This document shows, in pieces, positions 9,955 through 18,605 of a DNA stretch of 64,000 bases; within the stretch, counting starts at the first letter, position 1, and the number at the start of each line of letters is the position of its first letter. Position numbers and translations under genes: made by a program. The stretch is from UBA11136 sp964482135 (GTDB taxonomy: Bacteria > Pseudomonadota > Alphaproteobacteria > UBA11136). The stretch spans positions 1 through 64,000 of the forward strand of contig CAYZWF010000002.1 of the NCBI GenBank assembly GCA_964482135.1, written 5' to 3'. The notes beneath the pieces were generated by a model. It was not told where the DNA came from. It saw only the letters and a list, made by a program, of their open reading frames with translations, and ran no database searches.

Positions 9955-11574
9955 TCAGTGGCTGGTGCCCGAAGAGCGGGTGATCTTGTTGTAGACGTTG
10001 TATTTACCCGAGGGCTTGTTCATGGGTATCCGTTTCACCTCTTCTAAAGTGGCGGCGTCGTAGACCACCAGCGCGCCGTCTTCCTCCCATATGCTGACCA
10101 GGGCGTAGCGGCCGTCGCGGGTGAATTCCACATGGGCGGCGGTCTTGCCCGGCGCCGGGCGCAGGGTCTTGACGATCTCCAGCGTTTTCTTGTCGATCAC
10201 GTGGAGGGCGTCGCGGTTGGGGCCGAAGAAGACATCGGCCCAGGCATAGGGCGTGTTTTCGTGGCTGCGCATGAAAAAGCCCGGCCCCAGGGTCTCGATG
10301 CGCTTGACGGTCTCCCAGTTTTCCATGTCGATGACGCTGATCATGTTCTCCCGCAGATGGGGCGTGGCCATGACTTCCCTGCCGTCGTGCCGCCAGTAAA
10401 TGCCGGAGCCGAGATGGGGCATGCCGTCAAGCGCCAAGTCGGCGATCTTTCTCCTGACATCGAGGTTATAGACCGCCCCGCCCTTGCCGTCGCGGGAGGC
10501 GCCGATGACCTCGGCATAGGCGGGATCAAAGAAAAAGTCATCGAGGTAATCCTCGAGCTTGATACGGCGCCGGGCGAAGGGCTGTTCCTCGACGACGATT
10601 CCTTCCACCTGGCCGCTACGGTAGCTGTGGACGAAGTTTCCATAGACCGGGGCGGCGTTTGGATCGTAGGAGAGTTCCCATACCTCCTTGAAGTCCTTAA
10701 GGGCGGCGATGAAGCTTTTACGCGGGGCCGCGTCGTAAACCGCGCTCACCCGGGAGCTCGCGCCCTTGCCGTCATCGACGGAGATGACCCGGAACAGCGA
10801 CAGATCGGCGGCGTTGAGGACCACCAGGCTATGGGGCAGGTAGTTGCCCACCATGACCCATTTCCCGTCCGATGAGACGGCGATATTGCGGGTATTGATG
10901 CCGGCGCGGATTTCGGCCACCGGCTTGAGGCCGTAAAGGTCGTATTTGCTGACCCAGCCGTCGCGCGAGCCGAGATAGACGAAACGGCCGTCGGGCGAAT
11001 ATTTGGCGCCGCCATGGAGGGCGAAGCGGGAAGGAAAACGCCACAGGGGCTCGAAACTGTCGCCGTCGAGAATGGTGACGTGGTGATCGCCGGTCTCCAC
11101 CACGGTGAACAGGTTCAAGGGGTCGGCGCCGTGAACGGGGGCCTCGGGCAGCCCGGCCACGGCGTTGTGGACCACATGAGTGGCGGCGATTTCGGTGCGG
11201 CCCCATTGCGGCAGGTGCGGAAGAGGGGTGTAGATCAATTCCGTCAACGCCGCGATTTCGTCGGCGGAGAGCTTGCCGGAGAATCCCTGCATCTGGGTGG
11301 CGATGCGGCCCTCGGCGGTGACTTTGCGGGCTTCGTCCTTCTTTAGCCGTTTCAGGTTCTCCGGGAGCAGGGCCGGGCCTTCGCCGCCCAGCCTGTCGGA
11401 ACCGTGGCATTCGCCGCAGTGGGTGGCGTAGAGGGCCTTTACATTGGAAGCGCCGTTGGGGGGGGCGTCGCCGGGAACGGCCTTGAGCGTGACTTCCGCT
11501 TTAACGGTGGCTGTAACGGTGGCGGGCAGGAGCCACGCCAGCACCGCCAGCAGGAGGCTAAATCGCGGCGGCAT
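9955..11574 (-). CDS. nirN: NirN, heme d1 biosynthesis c-type cytochrome (cd1-like dehydrogenase)
   Basis: About 539 residues: signal peptide (FSLLLAVLAWLLPATVTA), an N-terminal cytochrome c domain with CGECH near residue 53, and a C-terminal eight-bladed d1-type propeller like that of NirS. NirN oxidises dihydro-heme d1 to heme d1 in the last biosynthetic step and hands it to NirS. The reading frame stays open far upstream, but that part is antisense-like sequence over nirJ; the ATG at 11574 starts a clean signal peptide and overlaps the nirJ stop by 17 bases. Last gene of nirCFDLGHJN. Confidence 0.88.
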   Translation of the reverse strand: MPPRFSLLLAVLAWLLPATVTATVKAEVTLKAVPGDAPPNGASNVKALYATHCGECHGSDRLGGEGPALLPENLKRLKKDEARKVTAEGRIATQMQGFSGKLSADEIAALTELIYTPLPHLPQWGRTEIAATHVVHNAVAGLPEAPVHGADPLNLFTVVETGDHHVTILDGDSFEPLWRFPSRFALHGGAKYSPDGRFVYLGSRDGWVSKYDLYGLKPVAEIRAGINTRNIAVSSDGKWVMVGNYLPHSLVVLNAADLSLFRVISVDDGKGASSRVSAVYDAAPRKSFIAALKDFKEVWELSYDPNAAPVYGNFVHSYRSGQVEGIVVEEQPFARRRIKLEDYLDDFFFDPAYAEVIGASRDGKGGAVYNLDVRRKIADLALDGMPHLGSGIYWRHDGREVMATPHLRENMISVIDMENWETVKRIETLGPGFFMRSHENTPYAWADVFFGPNRDALHVIDKKTLEIVKTLRPAPGKTAAHVEFTRDGRYALVSIWEEDGALVVYDAATLEEVKRIPMNKPSGKYNVYNKITRSSGTSH

Positions 11575-12772
11575 GGCCGGTTTTGGCGGAGGCGGGAGTC
11601 TGCGCCGGTGTTTCAGTGAGTCCGATTTCGCCATCATCGAGGTAACAGCCGGGATCTTCGGCCCAGGGATCGTCCGTCGTCTGCAAGGCGCGGATACGGG
11701 TATTGCCGTTGCAGATGGCGAAATAGCCGCATTGGCCGCAACGCCCGCCGATCTGCCGGGGATGGCGCTTGAGTCCGGCCATGATGGGGTCGGAAACATC
11801 GCCCCAGATTTCTGAGAAGGGACGCTCGCGCACAGTACCGAGGTCGTAATGCCACCAGAAGGTGTCGGGGTGCACATGGCCCTGGTTATCGATATTGGCC
11901 ACGTTGACGCCCGACGAATTGCCGCCCCAGCGGATAAGGCCCTCATGGAGGTGTTTTTCGGCCTCGGGAAAACGCTCCCGCGCCCAATGCAGAAGATAGA
12001 CGCCATCGGCGTCGTTATTGCCGGTGACGAATTCTTTCCCGCCATCGGCCTCCACGTCACGCCAGGCGGTCTCGAAGAGTAGGTCCATGGCTTGGCGCGT
12101 GGTCCCGAAAAAGGCGTCGTCGCCGCGGTTGCGGTTGCCGCGTCCGGCATAGTTGAGATGGGAGAGGTAGAATTTATCAATGTCCTCTTCGTCCATGAGG
12201 GCGAGCAGGCGCGGCAGGTCGGCGGCGTTGTCCTTGGTCATGGTGAAGCGGATACCCACCTTGATCCCGGCCTCGCGGCACAGGCGGATGCCCGCCAGCG
12301 AGGCGTCATAGGCGCCTTCCTTGCGCCGGAAACGGTCATGGGTGGCGCCGATGCCATCCAAGCTGATCCCCACATAGTCGTACCCCACCCCGGCGATGGC
12401 GCCGATCATGTCAGGCGTGATGAGGGTGCCGTTACTGGAGAGCCCCACATAGAAGCCCATGTCCTTGGCGCGCTGGGAAATCTCGAAGATGTCGGGGCGC
12501 AGCAGGGGTTCGCCGCCGGAAAGGATGAGGACAGGCACACCGAAGGCCTTCAAGTCGTCCATGACGGCGGCCACTTCCCGGGTGCTGAGTTCGTCGGGGA
12601 AATCGGTGTCGGCGGAAATGGAATAGCAGTGGCGGCAGGTGAGGTTACAGCGCCGGATCAGGTTCCAGATCACCACAGGTCCAGGCGGGGTGGATGGGCC
12701 ATTCCCCGAGGCGCGCGCGGGCGCCGCGCCGGGGCTGGCGATCTCGCGCATGAATTTGCTGATGCGGAACAT
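11558..12772 (-). CDS. nirJ: NirJ, radical SAM enzyme of heme d1 biosynthesis
   Basis: A 404-residue radical SAM protein. The CxxxCxxC cluster motif is seen in RRCNLTCRHCYS (about residues 39-50), followed by the GGEPLLRPD segment. Cysteines near the C-terminus (CGQCGYFAIC and DPGCYLDD) fit the auxiliary cluster of SPASM-type proteins. NirJ removes the propionate side chains of 12,18-didecarboxysiroheme on the way to heme d1. A 27-base gap separates it from nirH. Confidence 0.94.
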   Translation of the reverse strand: MFRISKFMREIASPGAAPARASGNGPSTPPGPVVIWNLIRRCNLTCRHCYSISADTDFPDELSTREVAAVMDDLKAFGVPVLILSGGEPLLRPDIFEISQRAKDMGFYVGLSSNGTLITPDMIGAIAGVGYDYVGISLDGIGATHDRFRRKEGAYDASLAGIRLCREAGIKVGIRFTMTKDNAADLPRLLALMDEEDIDKFYLSHLNYAGRGNRNRGDDAFFGTTRQAMDLLFETAWRDVEADGGKEFVTGNNDADGVYLLHWARERFPEAEKHLHEGLIRWGGNSSGVNVANIDNQGHVHPDTFWWHYDLGTVRERPFSEIWGDVSDPIMAGLKRHPRQIGGRCGQCGYFAICNGNTRIRALQTTDDPWAEDPGCYLDDGEIGLTETPAQTPASAKTGHAAAI

Positions 12773-12799
12773 GGCGGCTCCCGGTTTTCCTCCTGGGCC

Positions 12800-13318
12800 C
12801 TAGGTAAACCGCATCCCGGTCTTTTTGAGGATGCCGGTGCTGAGAAGTATATCGTGAGAGCGCAGATGGGAGTGGAGAAGATCGGCGATTTCAGCCATTT
12901 TTTCGCGGACTTCGGACTCTTCGCGGCCATGAACCATGGCGAACAGGTTATAGGGCCATTGCGGCGGGTGGCGCGGCCGCAGGTAGCAATGGCTGACGAA
13001 ATCGAGCGCCGCCACGCGCCTCCCCAGCTCATCGGACATATGGTCGTGTATGTCCCACACCGTCATGGCGTTGGCGCCATAGCCCAGCGCATAGTGGTTG
13101 GGCAGGGCGGCGATACGGCGTAACGCGCCGGCTTCCGTCATGGCCTTGAGGCGGGCCATCACATCTTCCACGTCGAGGTTCAGCGCCTCGGCCACGGCAT
13201 GATAGGGGCGCAGGCAGAGAGGCAGGCCCTTTTGGGTGGCCTGGATGATGCGGCGGTCGGTTTCGTCGGGCTGGTATGCCGCCGCCTCATATGACTCGAA
13301 GGCCTGTACTTCAGACAT
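12800..13318 (-). CDS. nirH: NirH, Lrp/AsnC-type siroheme decarboxylase subunit
   Basis: 172 residues with an N-terminal winged-helix segment (DRRIIQATQKGLPLC) and a C-terminal ferredoxin-like domain with the segment FVSHCYLRPRHPPQWPYNLF. The pattern CYxRxxxxxWPYNLFxMVHG is shared with NirL. Together NirDLGH decarboxylate siroheme to 12,18-didecarboxysiroheme. These proteins descend from Lrp regulators but act as enzymes. It overlaps nirG by eight bases. The assignment to H follows the DLGH order of Pseudomonas clusters. Confidence 0.87.
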   Translation of the reverse strand: MSEVQAFESYEAAAYQPDETDRRIIQATQKGLPLCLRPYHAVAEALNLDVEDVMARLKAMTEAGALRRIAALPNHYALGYGANAMTVWDIHDHMSDELGRRVAALDFVSHCYLRPRHPPQWPYNLFAMVHGREESEVREKMAEIADLLHSHLRSHDILLSTGILKKTGMRFT

Positions 13319-13784
13319 GGAATTTCAGCCCTATGTAATATTCGTCGATCTTGGGAAAATCGAGAACCTTGCAGCCGGTGGCGGTCTCGATCTCGTTCAA
13401 TACCTCGGCGATGCGTTCGGGAGTTTCCACTGCCAGCACGAACCACATGTTGAGATCATGGTCGCGGCGGTAATTATGGGCCACCTCGGTAAAGCCGTTG
13501 ACGGTCTCGGCGATGGTCTCGAACTCCCTTTCCGGGGCGGAAAGAGCGGCCAGGGTCAGGGCTCCGCCCAGCCGTTCGGCGTTGTAAAGGGGTCCAAACC
13601 GGGTCAGGACGCCGCCTTCCAGGAGCCGTTCGATGCGCGTCACCACTTCGTCCTCGTCAATTCCGGACCGCGAGGCGGCTTGCGCGAAGGGGCGTTCGCA
13701 GACGGGAATTCCCTCTTGCAGGTCATTGACCAGCAGGCGGTCGATGGCGTCCAGCGCCACGGTATCCTGGGTCAGTGCGGTCAC
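13311..13784 (-). CDS. nirG: NirG, siroheme decarboxylase subunit
   Basis: About 157 residues of the same AsnC-like family. It has the alternative C-terminal signature seen in NirD (VAHNYRRDHDLNMWFVLAVE), rather than the CYxR type of NirL and NirH, so the four genes alternate in two subtypes. The start is taken as the GTG at 13784, which overlaps the nirL stop as GTGA; a longer upstream reading frame is only the reverse reading of nirL. Confidence 0.85.
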   Translation of the reverse strand: MTALTQDTVALDAIDRLLVNDLQEGIPVCERPFAQAASRSGIDEDEVVTRIERLLEGGVLTRFGPLYNAERLGGALTLAALSAPEREFETIAETVNGFTEVAHNYRRDHDLNMWFVLAVETPERIAEVLNEIETATGCKVLDFPKIDEYYIGLKFHV

Positions 13785-14350
13785 GCCACGTTTCCTTGCT
13801 GGCCGCGGCTTGCTCTCTGCGAATCGCGGTTGGGGGCGGCGCTCTCCAGCGTGGCGTTCTCCGGCTTGGCGGTATGAGCGTAACGCGCGCCGCACTGCTT
13901 GAAGCGGCGGTGGCTGAAGAGCACGGCGCGGGGAAAGGTGTTGAGCCCGCACTCCCGGGTCAGGGTTTCGATCTGTGCTTCCACGGTGTCACGGTTGTGG
14001 CCATGGATCATGCAGAACAGGTTATAGGGCCAGTGCGGCGCGGCGCGGCGGCGGCGATAGCACAGGGTGACGTGGGGCAGCGCCGAAAGCAGTTCTCCCA
14101 GCGCCGCGGCCTCTTCGTCGGGCACGTCCCATACCACCATGGCGTTGGCGTGGTAGCCGAGAGTGTGATGGCGGACCACGATCCCGAAACGGCTGATAAG
14201 CCCGGCCTCGCGCAGGGCCTTCAGGCGTTCGATGACCTGGGTTTCCTCCAGGCCCACCCGTTCGCCGATCTCGCGGTAGGGGCGGGGAACGGAAGGCAGG
14301 CCCTGTTCGAGGGCGGCGATCAGCCGATGGTCATAGGTGTCGAGAATCAT
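13781..14350 (-). CDS. nirL: NirL, siroheme decarboxylase subunit
   Basis: 189 residues: winged-helix N-terminus (DHRLIAALEQGLPSV) and the CYRRRRAAPHWPYNLFCMIHG signature shared with NirH. The C-terminal 30 residues after SHRRFKQCGARY look like an unstructured tail and make the protein longer than its paralogues. Its ATG overlaps the nirD stop (ATGA), so all four genes are translationally coupled. Confidence 0.86.
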   Translation of the reverse strand: MILDTYDHRLIAALEQGLPSVPRPYREIGERVGLEETQVIERLKALREAGLISRFGIVVRHHTLGYHANAMVVWDVPDEEAAALGELLSALPHVTLCYRRRRAAPHWPYNLFCMIHGHNRDTVEAQIETLTRECGLNTFPRAVLFSHRRFKQCGARYAHTAKPENATLESAAPNRDSQRASRGQQGNVA

Positions 14351-14829
14351 GACAGTGGGAATCCGAGATTGATGTGATAGGCCTCTTCGAGGGGCAGGTT
14401 AAGGGCGTCGAGCCCGGTTTCTTGCGCGAGGCTACGGAGAACGCCTTCCACCGCTTCCTTGTCAGGCGCGGTGACCACGAACCACAGATTAAATTCATGG
14501 TCGCGTTCGTAATTATGGTTCACATGGGGGTTGGTGCTGACCATATCCGCCACCTGTTCCAGGCGTTCGCTGGGCACGTTCATGGCCGCCAGGGTGCTCC
14601 ATCCCGCGCGGTGGGGGCGCAACAGCGGCCCGATACGATCGAGGATTCCCCGTTCTCTTAAGCTATCGAGAATTTCCATGATCTCCGCCTCTTCGGTTCC
14701 CAACTCCCGGGCCATGGCGGCGTAAGGGTCGGGGACCAGGGGAAAGCCGTCCTGAAAGGCGTTGAGAATGCGCTTTTCCATTTCGGAAAGGCGGGGGGCG
14801 TCGGTGCTGTCGGGGAGGGGCGGGGTCAT
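14347..14829 (-). CDS. nirD: NirD, siroheme decarboxylase subunit
   Basis: 160 residues: AsnC-type winged helix (MEKRILNAFQDGFPLVPDP) and the NirD/NirG signature HVNHNYERDHEFNLWFVVTA. In some organisms nirD and nirL are fused; here D, L, G and H are four separate genes. It lies three bases after nirF, which points to one polycistronic message from nirC to nirN. Confidence 0.86.
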   Translation of the reverse strand: MTPPLPDSTDAPRLSEMEKRILNAFQDGFPLVPDPYAAMARELGTEEAEIMEILDSLRERGILDRIGPLLRPHRAGWSTLAAMNVPSERLEQVADMVSTNPHVNHNYERDHEFNLWFVVTAPDKEAVEGVLRSLAQETGLDALNLPLEEAYHINLGFPLS

Positions 14830-14832
14830 GGC

Positions 14833-16032
14833 TTATAATCCGATTTTGTGGGCACGGGCCGACATGAAGATACCGCTTGGTTTTGCCGCCGTAATCTCAC
14901 CCAATTTGGCGAAGTTGTCTGTGTCATAGATCACAACCTTATCGTCATCGCGCACCGAAACCCAGACCTGTTCGCCGCGTGGGGTGAATTCCAGATGCAG
15001 CACCGCCGGGCCGGGCTTGAGTTCATGCACTATCTGTTTCGAGGCCACGTCAATGACCTGGACCGTATCATTTAGGGGGTGGGCGAAAGTGACCCAGACC
15101 TGGCGCCCGTCGGGCCGGGCGATGACGAAGACGGGCTGGCCGTGGACGGGAATCCGCCCCACTTCGCGCCAGTCGTCACGCGCCACCATCAAGACCTCGT
15201 GGCGGCCCACGGCGGGAAGGAACAGCAACCCGCCGGCCTCGGCCCAGCCTTCGAGATGGGGCATTTTGTAGACCGGGAGCGGTTCCTCGCCGCGGCCATA
15301 GCCGTCGAGAATACGCCGTACGCCTTTCTTCGGATTCCACAGGTCGAGCAGGGCCACGCCATCCTCGCCGAACAGCCCGGCCAGATAATAGCGTCCGTCG
15401 GGGGTAATCAGGCCGTCATAGGGAAGGTTGCCGATGTCGCGGAATTTGGTCAGTTCCGGTTGGATGGGCTGTTTCATGCCGGCGATCCAGATTTCCCCGG
15501 CGTCATAAAGGGTAAAAACGAAATCTCCGCCCGGCGCGTCCACCAGCCCCACCACCTTGGAAAGATTCCCATCGCCGTTGACGGCGGGAATTTCCGTCAC
15601 CTGGTCGAGGGATGCTGTGTCGAATACCTTGACTCCGCCGGGGTCGTAATTGGACACGGCAACCAGCTTGCCGTCCTGGGAAATGGCCCCGCCGATGCTG
15701 TTTCCGGCCTGGAGCACCCGCCCAACCAGCTTGCCGGAGAGAAGGTCCACCTTGCTCAGCCCGCCATCGCGCCCGAAGATGAAGGCGTTGCGGGTATCGC
15801 GGGAAAAAACCACCGAGGCATGGGAAAGATCGCCCAGGCCGGTGACGTGATGCAGGGTCTTGCGATTCGTGGTGTCGGCAATGACCAGGCCGCCCGAGGC
15901 CCGTTCCACGATCACGGCGAGGTCGCCGCTGCCGCGTTTTTCCTCCGTTACCGTCTGGCCGGGAGACAGAAACCACGCCAGCGCAAGCAACGTCAGCACC
16001 GCGAAAACAATATTCCATCCCTTAAGGGGCAT
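14833..16032 (-). CDS. nirF: NirF, heme d1 biosynthesis propeller protein
   Basis: 399 residues with an N-terminal membrane or signal segment (WNIVFAVLTLLALAWFLSPG) and an eight-bladed d1-like propeller without a cytochrome c domain. NirF is a periplasmic protein needed for the late steps of heme d1 formation and is thought to convert didecarboxysiroheme-derived intermediates before NirN acts. No lipobox cysteine is seen, so it is probably anchored by the uncleaved N-terminal helix. It overlaps nirC by 11 bases. Confidence 0.9.
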   Translation of the reverse strand: MPLKGWNIVFAVLTLLALAWFLSPGQTVTEEKRGSGDLAVIVERASGGLVIADTTNRKTLHHVTGLGDLSHASVVFSRDTRNAFIFGRDGGLSKVDLLSGKLVGRVLQAGNSIGGAISQDGKLVAVSNYDPGGVKVFDTASLDQVTEIPAVNGDGNLSKVVGLVDAPGGDFVFTLYDAGEIWIAGMKQPIQPELTKFRDIGNLPYDGLITPDGRYYLAGLFGEDGVALLDLWNPKKGVRRILDGYGRGEEPLPVYKMPHLEGWAEAGGLLFLPAVGRHEVLMVARDDWREVGRIPVHGQPVFVIARPDGRQVWVTFAHPLNDTVQVIDVASKQIVHELKPGPAVLHLEFTPRGEQVWVSVRDDDKVVIYDTDNFAKLGEITAAKPSGIFMSARAHKIGL

Positions 16033-16366
16033 CGGCGGCTCCCTGTTTCAGGCGCTCTACCAGCCAGGCCGCCTCAGCCGGGGTGATTAGCCCCTTCCAG
16101 GGCGGCATGGGCGTTCCCGGCACGCCGTCAAGAATGATCGCGCTCAGCATCTCGTTGTCCTTTCCATCCAGTGCCGGGGTAGTGAGGGGCAACCCCAGCC
16201 CGCCGGTAAGCCGTAAGCCATGACAGGCGCCACAATCCTGTTTGAGCAGGTGCAGAAGGGCGGCTTGGCGCTCGGCCGGGGGCTCGGCCGGACCGGCTTG
16301 TGTAAAAAAAGGCCAGAGAAAGCCAGCCAGAAAAAGGCCCAGAACTCCCACCGTTCCCGCTTTCAT
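16022..16366 (-). CDS. nirC: NirC, small periplasmic c-type cytochrome
   Basis: About 114 residues: signal peptide (GVLGLFLAGFLWPFFTQA) and one cytochrome c domain with CGACH near residue 46 and a distal Met candidate in GTPMPPWKG. NirC is an electron-transfer partner in heme d1 maturation and can donate to NirS. The ATG at 16366 is chosen over the one six bases upstream because the AAAGG element (minus strand) is better spaced for it. It is the first gene of the heme d1 operon and is divergent from the nirS-like gene. Confidence 0.85.
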   Translation of the reverse strand: MKAGTVGVLGLFLAGFLWPFFTQAGPAEPPAERQAALLHLLKQDCGACHGLRLTGGLGLPLTTPALDGKDNEMLSAIILDGVPGTPMPPWKGLITPAEAAWLVERLKQGAADAP

Positions 16367-16784
16367 ATCCATCCTTTTGTTGTTAGTGCGACTTAAGGTT
16401 AAAGTTCCATCGGTCCTGTTGTGGGCCCGGTTTAAAATTTCGAACACGCCCGGAGATGACGGCGGAGGACTCCGGCTTGTTGTCCGCCGCCGCTAAACCC
16501 GCGCAACGCCATCTATGCAATGTCACGGATGACAAGGTAAGGGCGCACTATTCATAAAGGCAGCTAAGGTTAATCTACTTGGGGATCAAAAGCCTCTGTT
16601 TCTTCTGTGTTTTAATGCGGCATTTTGTCTCCGTTACCAATATGGATTTTATAGTAAAGTCCACGAATTGCCATACGCCCTTGATCTGTTTTGTTGTTGG
16701 ATTTTGGTGTAGAGAGAACGATTCTGAGGTAGTCTAAGGACGGCCTTTTCCTCGAAGATTCCTATCAGTTAGGGAGATAACGTA
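16367..16784. promoter_or_regulatory. Divergent promoter region between nirC operon and nirS-like gene
   Basis: 418 bases without a gene, AT-rich at about 16560-16700. It must hold promoters for both divergent operons. A good ribosome site GGGAG (16772-16776) precedes the ATG at 16785. Only half-site matches to an FNR/NnrR box were found (GGGGATCAAA near 16581 and TTGATCTG near 16680); neither forms a convincing dyad. Confidence 0.4.
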
Positions 16785-18422
16785 ATGAGAAAATATATCT
16801 TAGCTGTGTCGGCGGTTGCCATGGCGGCGGGTCTTGCCATGGGATCCTCGGCCCCGGCGATAGCTGCCGACAAGGCCGCTCCGACAATGTCGAAGGAAGA
16901 CTTTGATGAGGCCAAGACCTTGTATTTCCAGAGATGCGCCGGTTGTCACGGAGTATTGCGCAAGGGAGCGACGGGAAAAAACCTGGAACCCGGTCCCTCG
17001 AAAAACAGTAAGGGCACTCTCGAACTCGGCCAGAAGCGTCTCGTAAAAATTATCACCCTCGGTACCGAGGGCGGCATGAACAACTTCGATGATATCTTCA
17101 CCAAGGACCAGATCGCCAAGCTGGCGACCTATATCCAGCTGCCTCCTCCCGAGCCGCCGGAGATGTCCCTGGCGCAGATGAAGGAAAGCTGGAAGGTACA
17201 CGTTAAGCCCGAAGACCTTCCCAAGAAGCCCCAACATACCGGTAACTGGGAGAACTACTTCCTGGTCATCCTTCGTGACGCCGGCAAGATAGGGGTCATC
17301 GACGGCGACACCAAGGAAGTGGTGGCCAAGATCGACACCGGCTACGCCATCCATGTGATTAAGGAATCCTCCGACGGCCGCTTCTGGTACACCCAGGGCC
17401 GTGACGGCAAGATGACGAAAATCGATCTGTGGATGGACCCGCCGCAGGTGGTCGCCGAGGCCCGAGTCGCCTATGACGCCCGCGACGTGGCCGTTTCTCA
17501 CTTCGGAGAATGGAAGGACAAATACGTGATCGGCGGTGGCTACTGGCCGCCTCACTTTGTCATTCTCGACGCCGAGACCATGGAGCCTCTTAAGGTAATC
17601 TCCACCCGTGGCGTCAACGTGGACGGTGAATATGTGGAGGAGGCGCGTGTGGCGGCTATTTACAACACGCCAGAGGCCCCGACCTGGATCGTCGCCGTCA
17701 AGGAGCTGGGTCAGCTGTGGCAGGTGGATTACAGCGACATCGACAATCTCCAGATTAACCAGATCGACAGCCACAAATTCCTCCATGACGGCTTCTTCGA
17801 TCCTACCTTGCGTTATTTCCAGATCGCCGCCAACGCCTCCAACCGGATGGAGATCATGGATTCCATTGACCGTAAGTTCGTGGCCTCGATCGAAACCGGC
17901 AAGAAGCCTCATCCCGGCCCCGGCGCCAACTGGGTGGATCCTAAATGTGGTCCGGTGGGCGGCACCGTACATCTGGGTGAGGGCAAGATGACCGCCTGGG
18001 GCAACGATCCCAAGGGCCATCCTGATCAGGCCTGGAAGGTTTGTTACAAGGCCGCCACCGACGGTCCGGGTCTGTTTATCCGCACCCATCCCAACGTGTC
18101 TTTCGTGGCCATGGATCAGACCAAGCATCCCGAACCGGAAGTTCAGCAGTCGATCAAGATTCTCGACAAGGAGACCCGGAAGATGATCAAGACCATCCGG
18201 GTTACCGAGCTGGAGAAAGCCGTCGCCGTCCATATCGAATTCAACAAGGGCGGCAGCGAGATGTGGGTATCGGTCTGGGCCCGTGGCGGCAAAAAGGACT
18301 GGCTCAAGGGTGAAATCGTCGTTTACGACACCAAGACCCTTGAGGAAAAAACCCGGATTAAGAATCTTGAAACACCGACCGGCAAATTCAACGTCTATAA
18401 CAGGATGCACCACAAGACGTGA
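16785..18422 (+). CDS. nirS: Divergent cytochrome cd1 nitrite reductase (NirS paralogue)
   Basis: 545 residues: signal peptide (cleavage near AIAADK), cytochrome c domain with CAGCH at 51-55, then a d1 propeller. It shares the framework of the canonical NirS at 21476-23221 (RCAGCHGVLRKGATGK, YWPPHF, FLHDG, HPGPGAN, THPN, GKFNVYN). It differs at several otherwise fixed spots: FVHPKYGPVW of the canonical protein is WVDPKCGPVG here, so one histidine is Asp, and the usual C-terminal QHDVY is replaced. The downstream neighbours are a NirT-like fusion and a cupredoxin. It could be a second nitrite reductase with another redox partner, or a changed cd1 enzyme. Confidence 0.85.
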   Translation: MRKYILAVSAVAMAAGLAMGSSAPAIAADKAAPTMSKEDFDEAKTLYFQRCAGCHGVLRKGATGKNLEPGPSKNSKGTLELGQKRLVKIITLGTEGGMNNFDDIFTKDQIAKLATYIQLPPPEPPEMSLAQMKESWKVHVKPEDLPKKPQHTGNWENYFLVILRDAGKIGVIDGDTKEVVAKIDTGYAIHVIKESSDGRFWYTQGRDGKMTKIDLWMDPPQVVAEARVAYDARDVAVSHFGEWKDKYVIGGGYWPPHFVILDAETMEPLKVISTRGVNVDGEYVEEARVAAIYNTPEAPTWIVAVKELGQLWQVDYSDIDNLQINQIDSHKFLHDGFFDPTLRYFQIAANASNRMEIMDSIDRKFVASIETGKKPHPGPGANWVDPKCGPVGGTVHLGEGKMTAWGNDPKGHPDQAWKVCYKAATDGPGLFIRTHPNVSFVAMDQTKHPEPEVQQSIKILDKETRKMIKTIRVTELEKAVAVHIEFNKGGSEMWVSVWARGGKKDWLKGEIVVYDTKTLEEKTRIKNLETPTGKFNVYNRMHHKT

Positions 18423-18458
18423 TCCTTACACAGCGTTGATTATGTCGACCGGAAGCAA

Positions 18459-18502
18459 AAAAGAAGAGGATGGGTGCCTGTTGGCATCTGTCCTCTTCTT
18501 TT
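18459..18502 (+). terminator. Hairpin terminator after the nirS-like gene
   Basis: AAAAGAAGAGGA (18459-18470) pairs perfectly with TCCTCTTCTTTT (18491-18502), with an inner TGCC/GGCA pair. The 3' arm ends in a T-rich run, as in intrinsic terminators. It lies 36 bases after the stop codon. Confidence 0.65.
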
Positions 18503-18542
18503 CCGTTCTACTGAGAGAAGACTGTGGCTTGCAATAGGCAAC

Positions 18543-18577
18543 AGGCGCACCTTAAAACAGAATAGGTGCACCTTAAA
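18543..18577. promoter_or_regulatory. Paired palindromic operator-like repeats upstream of the nirT-like gene
   Basis: Two copies of AGGYGCACCTTAAA (18543-18556 and 18564-18577) are spaced 21 bases, two helical turns. The second contains the perfect palindrome AGGTGCACCT and the first AGGCGCACCT. They sit between the terminator hairpin and the ribosome site of the gene at 18606, so they may bind a dimeric regulator of an independent promoter. Confidence 0.4.
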
Positions 18578-18605
18578 CTGGGCTCACGGGGAGAGATGAC
18601 GGAGC

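Noticed and set aside
11575..12180. N-terminal extension of nirN by about 200 residues
   Set aside because: It mirrors nirJ on the same strand in another frame, is Ser/Pro/Thr-rich like shadow sequence, and a proper signal peptide begins at 11574.
13785..13952. Longer nirG with 56 extra residues
   Set aside because: The extension lies inside nirL and is Arg/Gln-rich shadow; the GTGA overlap gives a natural start.
16675..16700. FNR box at TTGATCTG upstream of the nirS-like gene
   Set aside because: Only the left half-site fits; the right half ATCAA is missing at the required spacing.
16800..18413. Antisense open frame covering the whole nirS-like gene
   Set aside because: Result of codon bias on the opposite strand; Leu/Gly/Val/His-rich without a recognisable domain.
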